A stretch of DNA of 64,000 nucleotides from DAOUAT01 sp964551735 (GTDB lineage Bacteria; Chloroflexota; Anaerolineae; CG2-30-64-16), in assembly GCA_964551735.1 (NCBI GenBank), contig CAZKEF010000009.1:1-64000 (forward strand), given 5' to 3'. Positions 53,472-60,549 of the stretch are shown here, piece after piece (position 1 is the stretch's first letter; every line of letters begins with the position of its first letter). The notes under the pieces are model-generated. The model saw nothing but the letters and a program-made list of their open reading frames with translations. It was not told the origin of the DNA and did not search any database. The translations under genes and the position numbers were made by a program.

Positions 53472-54170
53472 GTGACAGACCTCGAGACACCGTACGAACA
53501 ACCGACGCAATCACCAGTTGTGGAGCCCCCACCTGATCGGCCGAAGCCCTCCGTGGCGACCTCGGCCTTCGTCGCCCTGCGCGAGATGGTGGAAGTGCTG
53601 GTGTTGGCCGTGCTCATGGTGATGCTGATCCGCAACTTCGTGCAGAACTACCGGATTGATGGCATCAGCATGGAGCCGAACTTCCATAACGGCCAGTTCC
53701 TCATCGTCAACCGCTACGCCTACTGCCCCGGCATCCACATCGAGGTGCCGCTGGTCAACATCCCGGTGTGGGAAAAGACTTGGTGCACGCGCGAGCCGCG
53801 GCGCGGGGATGTGATCATCTTCGAGTACCCGCGTGACCCCAGCCGCGATTTCATCAAGCGGGTGATCGGCCTGCCGGGCGAGACGGTGGAGATCATAGAT
53901 GGCAAGGTGTACATTGACGGTCAGCTCATGTCGGAGCCGTTCGGCCCCAACCCGGGCAGCTACAACGCGGCCCCGCTCACCGTCGGCCCAAACGAGGTTT
54001 ATGTAATGGGTGATAACCGCAACAACTCCAGCGACTCGCACCTCTGGGGGCCGTTACCCCTGGATTACATCATCGGCGAAGCGTTGATCTCCTACTGGCC
54101 GCCGCGCTACTGGTCGTTCGTGCCGCAGTACGATCTCACCGACCTGAGTGCCTACGCCAGCGCCCCATGA
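53472..54170 (+). CDS. lepB: Signal peptidase I
   Basis: A 232-aa type I signal peptidase. A Pro-rich cytosolic N-terminus is followed by one membrane helix (residues ~38-55), catalytic Ser66 in DGISMEPNF, Lys129 in DFIKRVIGLPGE and the GDNRNNSSDSH box. It cleaves Sec/Tat signal peptides outside the membrane. GTG start with weak AGGA. Its stop overlaps the ATG of the RpiB-like gene (ATGA), so it is co-transcribed with the microcompartment genes, although microcompartments are cytosolic; the link may be positional only. Confidence 0.95.
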   Translation: MTDLETPYEQPTQSPVVEPPPDRPKPSVATSAFVALREMVEVLVLAVLMVMLIRNFVQNYRIDGISMEPNFHNGQFLIVNRYAYCPGIHIEVPLVNIPVWEKTWCTREPRRGDVIIFEYPRDPSRDFIKRVIGLPGETVEIIDGKVYIDGQLMSEPFGPNPGSYNAAPLTVGPNEVYVMGDNRNNSSDSHLWGPLPLDYIIGEALISYWPPRYWSFVPQYDLTDLSAYASAP

Positions 54171-54910
54171 CGGAGGAAGCGACCGTGCAACCATCTGAAG
54201 CCGAGGTTCGTGAATTGGTCCTCCGGGTGTTGAGCCGGCTGACGACGGAGGCCACACCTGGGCCAGGCGCCGGCGCCGGGCGGCCCCTGATTGACGAGGC
54301 CGCGGTGCGCGATCTGGCGCCGGGGACGACGCTGCGCGTGCCGGAAGGTGCAGTGATCACCCCGCTGGCCCGGCAGTTGGCGCAGGAGCGCCGCATCACC
54401 CTGGATGATGGCAGCCCGGCCCCGGCCACACGCGCCAGGACCAGCAAGGTGGCCCCGCAGCAGCGCGTGGCGCTCGGCGCAGACCACGGCGGTTACACCC
54501 TCAAAGAAGCGCTCAAGCCGCACCTGCAAGGCCTGGGCTACGAGGTGGTGGACTGCGGCACGCACAGCACCGACTCGGTGGACTATCCCGACATCGCCTA
54601 CGCAGTCGCCCAGCTGGTGGCCGACGGCCAGTGCGCCAACGGCATCATGGTTGACGGCGTTGGTATCGGCTCGTGCATGGCGGCCAACAAGGTGCCGGGC
54701 GTGCGCGCCGCGCTCTGCTACGACCACGCGACCGCGCTCAACAGCCGCGAGCATAATCATGCCAACGTGTTGACCCTGGGCGCGGGCCTGATCGGGGTCA
54801 ACCTGGCGAAGCAAATCGTGCAGACCTGGCTGGCCACGCCCTACGGCCCTGGCCGCCACGCGAAACGGGTCGAGAAGATCACAGCGATCGAAAAAAGATT
54901 CTTGCGGTGA
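54167..54910 (+). CDS. RpiB/LacAB-type isomerase with BMC-targeting N-terminus
   Basis: A 247-aa protein. Residues ~100-247 are a RpiB-family sugar-phosphate isomerase (ALGADHGGYTLKEAL, CGTHSTDSVDYPD, ANKVPGVRAAL, REHNHANVLTLG). Residues 1-27 form a predicted amphipathic helix (SEAEVRELVLRVLSRL) then a Pro/Gly linker, like BMC encapsulation peptides, and residues ~40-80 (VPEGAVITPLARQLAQERRI) are a segment common in BMC-associated proteins. The catalytic Cys of E. coli RpiB (ICGTGIG) is replaced by Asp163 (VDGVGIG), and the Glu used by mycobacterial RpiB is Ser, so the reaction may differ from ribose-5-phosphate isomerisation. Confidence 0.9.
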   Translation: MTEEATVQPSEAEVRELVLRVLSRLTTEATPGPGAGAGRPLIDEAAVRDLAPGTTLRVPEGAVITPLARQLAQERRITLDDGSPAPATRARTSKVAPQQRVALGADHGGYTLKEALKPHLQGLGYEVVDCGTHSTDSVDYPDIAYAVAQLVADGQCANGIMVDGVGIGSCMAANKVPGVRAALCYDHATALNSREHNHANVLTLGAGLIGVNLAKQIVQTWLATPYGPGRHAKRVEKITAIEKRFLR

Positions 54911-54918
54911 GGCAACCG

Positions 54919-55845
54919 ATGGCACTCAACCTAGGCAATTACACCCTTGACCAACTGGTCGAAATCATCACCCGCGAAGTGCTGGCTGCGTACCCGGCCG
55001 GCGGCGAGCGACCGCCCTGCGCGATCTGCGGCGACAAAGGCTGCGAGGGCCAGTGCGTGCAGACCAACCCCGACGGCGCGCGGCAGGTAGTGACGGCCGG
55101 CGCGGATCGGCTGACCACGCGGCTGGGCGTGAAGAACGTCGCGGCCGATATGGCCGGCATGATCGATCATACGCTGCTCAGGCCGCACGCCACGGAGGCG
55201 CAGGTGCGCCAGTTGTGCGCGGAGGCGCGGCAGTTCAGCTTCGCCACGGTGTGCGTCAACCCGGCCTGGGTGCCGCTGAGCGCACGGCTACTGCAGGGCA
55301 GCCCGGTCAAGGTGTGCACCGTGATCGGCTTCCCGCTGGGCGCCACCCTGCCGGAAGTCAAAGCGTTCGAGGCGCAGCGCTGCGCGCAGTTGGGCGCCAC
55401 CGAGCTGGACATGGTGATCAACATCGGCGCACTCAAGTCGCAGCAGTACGGCATGGTCGAGGACGACATCGCGGCCGTGGTCAACGCCGCGCACCCGCTG
55501 GGCGCTTCGATCAAAGTGATCATCGAGGCCGCGTATCTCACCGACGAGGAGAAGGTTGAGGCGTGCGTGCTCTCCAAGGCGGCCGGCGCGGATTACGTCA
55601 AAACCTCCACCGGCTTCGGACCCAGTGGCGCCACGGTAGAAGATGTGGCGCTGATGCGGCGGGTGGTGGGACCGGAGATGGGCGTGAAGGCGGCCGGCGG
55701 CATCAAGTCAGCCGAGGATGTCAAGGCCATGATCGCGGCCGGCGCGTCGCGCATCGGCGCCAGCGCCAGCGTCAGGATCGTCGGTGAAGCCAAGGGCGGA
55801 CCGGTGACGCAGGCGGCTTCCAGCGACTCCGGCGGCTATGGATGA
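54919..55845 (+). CDS. deoC: Deoxyribose-phosphate aldolase with BMC-type N-terminal extension
   Basis: A 308-aa class I aldolase, ~75 residues longer than E. coli-type DeoC at its N-terminus. It splits 2-deoxyribose-5-phosphate into glyceraldehyde-3-phosphate and acetaldehyde. The Schiff-base lysine is Lys228 in DYVKTSTGF, with Asp164 (ELDMVINIG) and Lys257 (GVKAAGG). The extension holds an amphipathic helix (NYTLDQLVEIITREVLAAY) resembling an encapsulation peptide and a Cys cluster CAICGDKGCEGQC (Cys34, 37, 42, 46). The ATG at 54919 is preceded by GTGAGG; a GTG at 54907 overlapping the upstream stop is an alternative. Central enzyme of the microcompartment. Confidence 0.95.
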   Translation: MALNLGNYTLDQLVEIITREVLAAYPAGGERPPCAICGDKGCEGQCVQTNPDGARQVVTAGADRLTTRLGVKNVAADMAGMIDHTLLRPHATEAQVRQLCAEARQFSFATVCVNPAWVPLSARLLQGSPVKVCTVIGFPLGATLPEVKAFEAQRCAQLGATELDMVINIGALKSQQYGMVEDDIAAVVNAAHPLGASIKVIIEAAYLTDEEKVEACVLSKAAGADYVKTSTGFGPSGATVEDVALMRRVVGPEMGVKAAGGIKSAEDVKAMIAAGASRIGASASVRIVGEAKGGPVTQAASSDSGGYG

Positions 55846-56101
55846 CACTATGTCGCAACGTGAGTTCATGATCGTCCTGGCGCATACCCACGTGTGCAGC
55901 GCGTGTCGCGCCCGACTGCTGGAACACCCTGCCGCGGCCTTGACCGGCCGGCCGCTGACAGCGACCGAACGCGCGACACTGACTGCGCTGAGATTCGAGG
56001 ACTTTCTGACCCCCGAAGCGTTGGCGCATGCCGCCGGCATCAGAGCGGAAGAGTTGGACGGGTACCGCGATGAAGCGGTGGTGCGGCTCAGGCATTTGTG
56101 A
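55838..56101 (+). CDS. Small CxxC hypothetical protein of the BMC operon
   Basis: An 87-aa protein (or 83 aa from the ATG at 55850) starting MDDTMSQREFMIVLAHTHVC. It has a CSAC motif at about residues 20-23 and is otherwise helical with Arg/Leu/Ala; the C-terminus contains LTPEALAHAAGIRAEELDGY, like a small helix-turn-helix. It overlaps the deoC stop by 8 nt and is followed 13 nt later by the BMC-T gene, so it is in the operon. Family not recognised; it might bind a metal or DNA. Confidence 0.65.
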   Translation: MDDTMSQREFMIVLAHTHVCSACRARLLEHPAAALTGRPLTATERATLTALRFEDFLTPEALAHAAGIRAEELDGYRDEAVVRLRHL

Positions 56102-56114
56102 GAAGGAGCAAGTC

Positions 56115-56753
56115 ATGGCTGTTGAGCTACGTTCCTACGTCTTCCTCGATAGCCTCCAGCCCCAACACGCGGCATTCCTGGGGACCGTGGCCCGAGGCTT
56201 CCTACCGCTGCCGGGCGATGCCTCGCTGTGGGTGGAGATCTCGCCGGGCATCGAGATCAACCGCATCACCGATGTGGCGCTGAAGGCTACTCGCGTCCGG
56301 CCGGGCATGCAGATCGTCGAGCGGCTCTACGGCATCCTGGAGGTCCACTCCGACAGCCAGGCCGAGGTGCGCGCGGCCGGCGCGGCCATCCTGGAGGCGC
56401 TGGGCGTGCGCGAGCAGGAGCGCCGCAAGCCGCGCGTCGTCTCCAGCCAGATCATCCGGGCTATTGATGCGCATCAGGTGCAGCTCATCAACCGCATGCG
56501 CCACGGCCACATGCTGCTCGCCGGCCAGACCCTCTACGTGCTGGAAGTGGAACCGGCCGGTTACGCGGCCCTGGCCGCCAACGAGGCCGAAAAAGCCGCG
56601 GAGATCAACATCCTGGAGGTCATCGCTTTCGGCTCCTTTGGTCGCGTCTACCTGGGCGGTGAAGAGCGCGACATCATGGCCGGCTACGGCGCGGCGTTGG
56701 CCGCGATCGAAGGCGTGAGCGGCCGCGAAGAGGCGCAGGGGAAGCGAGAGTAA
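56115..56753 (+). CDS. Tandem-domain shell protein (BMC-T, permuted type)
   Basis: A 212-aa protein with two BMC domains. The start MAVELRSYVFLDSLQPQHAA, the PGIEINRITDVALKAT segment and the second-half LLAGQTLYVLEVEPAGYAAL plus ANEAEKAAEINI are, from memory, very close to the stacking trimer proteins (T2/T3) of the Haliangium ochraceum shell. Such trimers form pseudohexagonal tiles with a large, possibly gated pore. AAGGAG precedes ATG 56115. Function: facet of the microcompartment shell and probable conduit for larger metabolites or cofactors. Confidence 0.92.
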   Translation: MAVELRSYVFLDSLQPQHAAFLGTVARGFLPLPGDASLWVEISPGIEINRITDVALKATRVRPGMQIVERLYGILEVHSDSQAEVRAAGAAILEALGVREQERRKPRVVSSQIIRAIDAHQVQLINRMRHGHMLLAGQTLYVLEVEPAGYAALAANEAEKAAEINILEVIAFGSFGRVYLGGEERDIMAGYGAALAAIEGVSGREEAQGKRE

Positions 56754-56814
56754 CTCCGACACGTTCTAACGTTCCCACGTTTCAACGTTCAACTTTCAAC
56801 AAGGAGACACCTTC

Positions 56815-57099
56815 ATGGCAGAAGCACTGGGCATGATCGAAACCAAAGGGTTCGCGGCGATGGTTGAGGCATCGGACGCGATGGTGAAGGCCGCCAAGGT
56901 TGAGCTGGTCGGCTACGAAAAGATCGGCGGCGGATATGTGACCGCCATCGTGCGCGGCGACGTGGCCGCGGTGAAGGCTGCACTGGAGGCCGGCGCGCGC
57001 GGGGCGGAAAAGGTCGGCGAGGTCGTCTCGGTGCATGTGATCCCACGGCCGCACGAGAACGTGGATCGGACCTTACCGCTTGGCCGCCAGCCGGAATAA
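56815..57099 (+). CDS. Hexameric shell protein (BMC-H)
   Basis: A 94-aa single BMC-domain protein: ALGMIETKGFAAMVEASDAM, AKVELVGYEKIGGGYVTAIV and DVAAVKAALEAGA. The pore loop KIGGGYV is the usual small-pore type. A short C-terminal tail (RPHENVDRTLPLGRQPE) matches canonical BMC-H. It is the only BMC-H in the window, so it probably makes most of the shell surface. AAGGAG precedes the ATG; the 61-nt upstream gap consists of ACGTTC-rich repeats. Confidence 0.97.
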   Translation: MAEALGMIETKGFAAMVEASDAMVKAAKVELVGYEKIGGGYVTAIVRGDVAAVKAALEAGARGAEKVGEVVSVHVIPRPHENVDRTLPLGRQPE

Positions 57100-57194
57100 C
57101 ATTGCGCGATCCTCACGTCACCTCCCTGGCCGCGCATTGCAGGCCAGGCGTGACGCGCGGCTGATCTGACCGTTCGTGGCACAAGGAGCTGCCC

Positions 57195-57743
57195 ATGGCC
57201 ATGCAGAACCTCTGGCGTGAACTGCGGCCGGGGCCCAAAACCCCGGACATCATTTACGCCATCATCGAGATACCCAAAGGCTCGCGCAATAAATACGAAT
57301 ACAACAAAGAAAACGGCGTGATCGTGCTCGATCGCGTGCTGTTTTCCTCGCTGCACTACCCGGGCGACTACGGCCTGATCCCGCGCACCTTCTACGACGA
57401 CGGCGACCCGCTGGATATCTTGCTGATGACTAACGAGCCGACCTTCCCGGGCTGCATCATCCAGGCGCGACCCATCGGCGTCTTCCGCATGCAGGATCGC
57501 GGCCTGAACGATGATAAGATCCTGGCTGTGCCGGCCACCGACCCGCTCTTCTCCGAGTACCATGACCTCAAGGATGTGCCACCGCACTTCCTGCACGAAG
57601 TCGCGCACTTCTTCGAGGTCTACAAAGACCTGGAGGGCAGCCGGACCAGGCCCATCGGTTGGGAGGACGCCGCGGCTGCCAAAGTTGAGATCATGCGCTC
57701 CATCAAACTGTTCGACGATCGCTTTGGCCTGGCCGGGCTGTGA
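57195..57743 (+). CDS. ppa: Family I inorganic pyrophosphatase
   Basis: A 182-aa soluble pyrophosphatase. Motifs: KGSRNKYEYNKENGVIVLDR near the start, HYPGDYGLIP and the signature DDGDPLDILL with metal-binding aspartates. It hydrolyses PPi to phosphate with Mg2+. The AAGGAG site is well placed. In this operon it may pull a PPi-releasing or phosphate-dependent step of the compartment pathway; no encapsulation peptide is seen. Its stop overlaps the GTG of the MBL-fold gene. Confidence 0.95.
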   Translation: MAMQNLWRELRPGPKTPDIIYAIIEIPKGSRNKYEYNKENGVIVLDRVLFSSLHYPGDYGLIPRTFYDDGDPLDILLMTNEPTFPGCIIQARPIGVFRMQDRGLNDDKILAVPATDPLFSEYHDLKDVPPHFLHEVAHFFEVYKDLEGSRTRPIGWEDAAAAKVEIMRSIKLFDDRFGLAGL

Positions 57744-58516
57744 CACGAATTGTGGATTTCGGATTGCGGATTGCGGATTTCGGATTGAAGATTGAGATCG
57801 CGCCGAGGTTGTACCGGCTCGCCGGCCTGCTGGGAGTCAACGCGTATCTGTGGCGCCCTGACGATGGCGCAGATGCCGAAGGGCCGATCCTGTTCGATTG
57901 CGGGTATCCGTGGTCGGGCCGGGAGCTGGCCGCCGGCCTGGAGGGGCTGGGCTGCCGGCCGGCGCACATCCGAGCCATCGCGGTGACGCACGCTGACTTC
58001 GACCACATTGGTCGGCTGGCCCCGCTGGCGGCGGCAGCCGGCGCAGAGGTGCTGGCGCACGAGCAGGAAGCGCCTCGGATAACAGCCAGCACGTGGCGGC
58101 GGCTGCCCGGCAGCGGCAGGTCGCTGGATCCGTTGGTGCTCGCTGCCCCGTTCTTCTATCGGCAATGGCCGCCCAGGCCGGTCCGGGTCACGCGGCCGCT
58201 GCGAGATGGCGAGGAGATCGGCGGCGGCTGGGTCGCCGTGCACACACCGGGACACACCCCCGGCCACACGGCCTACTTCCGCCCGGCCAGCCGCACGCTG
58301 ATCGCAGGCGATGCCTTGGGCAGCGTCCGCCGCGGCCAGGTGCGCCTGCCTAAGCGCGTCTACGCCGACGACTGGTCCGCGGCCCTGGCCTCGGTCCACA
58401 AGCTCGCCGCGCTGGAACCCGAGATCATCTGCTTCGGCCACGGGCCCGAGCTCTATGGCGCAGCCGAGATGCTGCATCGTCTCACTGAGCGGCTTTTGTC
58501 TAGCGGAGCATCCTGA
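57740..58516 (+). CDS. Metallo-beta-lactamase-fold hydrolase with repeat-derived N-terminus
   Basis: A ~258-aa MBL-fold enzyme. Metal ligands: HADFDH in VTHADFDHIG (Asp replaces the usual second His), HTPGHTPGHTAYF, IAGDAL and the terminal CFGHGPE. The substrate is unknown; relatives include glyoxalase II-like and lactone hydrolases, and a thioester or lactone substrate would fit the aldehyde pathway, but that is inference. The GTG at 57740 overlaps the ppa stop. The first ~22 residues (VDFGLRIADFGLRIADFGLK) are a 21-nt tandem repeat, so the functional start may be downstream, e.g. TTG 57786. Confidence 0.8.
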   Translation: MTRIVDFGLRIADFGLKIEIAPRLYRLAGLLGVNAYLWRPDDGADAEGPILFDCGYPWSGRELAAGLEGLGCRPAHIRAIAVTHADFDHIGRLAPLAAAAGAEVLAHEQEAPRITASTWRRLPGSGRSLDPLVLAAPFFYRQWPPRPVRVTRPLRDGEEIGGGWVAVHTPGHTPGHTAYFRPASRTLIAGDALGSVRRGQVRLPKRVYADDWSAALASVHKLAALEPEIICFGHGPELYGAAEMLHRLTERLLSSGAS

Positions 58517-58640
58517 GCGGCGTTATCATGGCCTTCGGGCCGTCGTATGCCACAAAAATGACGCCAGCACCCTGAGCAAAGGGCCGCGGCATCCTGAGCG
58601 AAACGCAGTGGCGTCGAAGGGTGCGGGGCCGCTCCGTTCC

Positions 58641-58679
58641 GCTCAGGCTTCGTCCTGAGGCTCGGCCCGAAGGGATGCT
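58641..58679. repeat. 39-bp dispersed repeat (copy 2)
   Basis: Same element as 30626-30664 with one mismatch; begins GCTCAGGCTTCGTCCTGAGG. The 217-nt gap 58517-58733 also holds two shorter ATCCTGAGCG-type fragments and a TACGCA-rich run directly before the BMC-P gene. Confidence 0.75.
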
Positions 58680-58733
58680 GGCGGTAGGAACGTCACGCAG
58701 TACGCAACATGCAGTACGGAATAGGAACACACC

Positions 58734-59042
58734 ATGCTGATCGGTAAAGTTGTCGGCACCGTCGTCGCCACCCGCAAAGATGAGAAGCTCGAAGGCCTGA
58801 AGTTCCTGGTCCTGAAGCAGATTGACGTGGAAGGCCGGGAGGGAAGCGGCTATGTGGTGGCCGTGGACGCGATGGGCGCGGGGCTGGACGAATACGTGCT
58901 CTACGCCAGCGGCTCATCGGCCCGGCAAACCCTGGTCACCGACAAGCGGCCATGCGATGCGGTGATCATGGCCATCATTGACCAGTGGGAAGTGGGCGGC
59001 GAGACCAAGTATCGAAAAGTCACGGGCGACTACCAATCCTGA
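58734..59042 (+). CDS. Pentameric vertex protein (BMC-P, EutN/CcmL family)
   Basis: A 102-aa protein: MLIGKVVGTVVATRKDEKLE, GLKFLVLKQI, VAVDAMGAGLDEYVLYASGSSAR and VMAIIDQWEV are family hallmarks. Pentamers close the twelve vertices of the shell. Only one BMC-P is present. It stands 13 bp before the arabinofuranosidase gene. AGGA precedes the ATG. Confidence 0.96.
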   Translation: MLIGKVVGTVVATRKDEKLEGLKFLVLKQIDVEGREGSGYVVAVDAMGAGLDEYVLYASGSSARQTLVTDKRPCDAVIMAIIDQWEVGGETKYRKVTGDYQS

Positions 59043-59055
59043 TGGCAGACAACAG

Positions 59056-60546
59056 ATGACGCCGCTCACCACCATCACCCTGCACACCCAGTACCAGATC
59101 GGCGCCGTGGACCCGCGCGTCTTCGGCGGCTTCCTGGAGCACATGGGCCGGGCCGTGTATCAAGGGGTTTATGACTCCTCAAGCGCGCACGCCGACGAGA
59201 ACGGATTGCGGACGGACGTGCTGGCCGCGCTGCGCCGCCTGGACATGACCGCCATGCGCTACCCCGGCGGCAACTTTGCGTCGGGCTACCACTGGCAGGA
59301 CGGCATCGGCCCGCGGGCCCAGCGGCCGGTCGTGCGGGAGCTGGCGTGGCAGAGCATCGAGCCGAACCATTTCGGCACCGATGAATATGTGCACCTCTGC
59401 CGCATCATGGGCTGGACGCCGATGCTCACCGCCAACCTGGGCACCGGCACGCCTGAGGAAGCGCGCAATTGGGTGGAATACTGCAACTGCCCGGCCGGCA
59501 CCCGTTACGCCAACCTGCGCGCCGCCAACGGCAACCCCGACCCCCACGGGGTCAAGCTGTGGTGCCTGGGCAACGAAATGGACGGCCCCTGGCAGCTTGG
59601 CCACGTGCCTGCGGACCAATACGCCATCCGCGCGCAGCAGGCCGCCAAGATGATGAAGGACGCGGACCCGTCCATCGAGTTGGTCGCGTGCGGCTCGTGC
59701 AGCACCGATCTGCCCACCTACATGGAATGGGATCGGGGCGTCCTGGAATACCTGGGGGACCTGGCCGATTACATCAGCCTGCACCGCTACGTGGGCAACC
59801 GGGACGACGACACCCCCGACTACCTGGCGATCACCAACGCCATTGACCGCCAGATCGAGGAGATGGACGCGGTCTGCCGGTTCGTGCAGGCCCGGCGCCG
59901 CAGCCGCAAACGCGCCTACCTCTGCTTCGATGAGTGGAACGTCTGGTACAAGAACATGCAGATGGACGGCCAGGGCCGGTTCGCGCCGCACCTCATCGAG
60001 GAAGTCTATAACCTGGAGGATGCCCTGGTCGTCGCGGGATTCCTCCACAGCTTCGTGCGCCACGCCGATGTCGTCAAGATCGCCAACCTGGCCCAGATCG
60101 TCAACATCATCGCGCCCGTGCAGACGCGCGGGGACGCGCTGCTGATCCAGTCCATCTTCTACCCGTTTGCCATGTTCTCTGCCCGACGCGCCGGCATCTC
60201 GCTCCAACCGAGCGTGACCGGCCCGACCTACGAAGGCAAAACGCACGGTCAGGTGCACTTCATAGACAGCAGCGCGATCTGGGCGGGCGACCGGCTGCAC
60301 GTCTTCCTGACCAACCGCGATGAGCGCCAGGCAGCCGAGATCCAGATCGCAGTCGCCGACCGGGCCATCACCGCCCTGGAAAGCGCGGAACTGCTCACCG
60401 GGCCCGGACCCAAGGCTGCCAACTCGTATGAGCAGCCGGATGTAGTGGCCGCCCGGCCGTTCACCGACGGCCGCATCGCCTCCGGCAAAGCGCACCTGAG
60501 CCTGCCGCCGCTTTCAGGTGCGGCGCTGACGTTTCAACTGGGATAA
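59056..60546 (+). CDS. GH51 alpha-L-arabinofuranosidase inside the BMC operon
   Basis: A 496-aa intracellular glycosidase. GH51 motifs: FGGFLEHMGRAVYQGVYD, MRYPGGNFASGYHW, acid/base Glu174 in LGNEMDGPWQ and nucleophile Glu293 in CFDEWNVWY. It releases terminal alpha-L-arabinofuranose from oligosaccharides. No signal peptide or encapsulation-like helix, so it acts in the cytoplasm. It sits 13 bp after the BMC-P gene and 3 bp before the aldehyde dehydrogenase, so it is surely co-transcribed. Arabinose could feed, after phosphorylation, a pentose-phosphate pool used by the compartment; this is inference. Confidence 0.93.
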   Translation: MTPLTTITLHTQYQIGAVDPRVFGGFLEHMGRAVYQGVYDSSSAHADENGLRTDVLAALRRLDMTAMRYPGGNFASGYHWQDGIGPRAQRPVVRELAWQSIEPNHFGTDEYVHLCRIMGWTPMLTANLGTGTPEEARNWVEYCNCPAGTRYANLRAANGNPDPHGVKLWCLGNEMDGPWQLGHVPADQYAIRAQQAAKMMKDADPSIELVACGSCSTDLPTYMEWDRGVLEYLGDLADYISLHRYVGNRDDDTPDYLAITNAIDRQIEEMDAVCRFVQARRRSRKRAYLCFDEWNVWYKNMQMDGQGRFAPHLIEEVYNLEDALVVAGFLHSFVRHADVVKIANLAQIVNIIAPVQTRGDALLIQSIFYPFAMFSARRAGISLQPSVTGPTYEGKTHGQVHFIDSSAIWAGDRLHVFLTNRDERQAAEIQIAVADRAITALESAELLTGPGPKAANSYEQPDVVAARPFTDGRIASGKAHLSLPPLSGAALTFQLG

Positions 60547-60549
60547 TCC

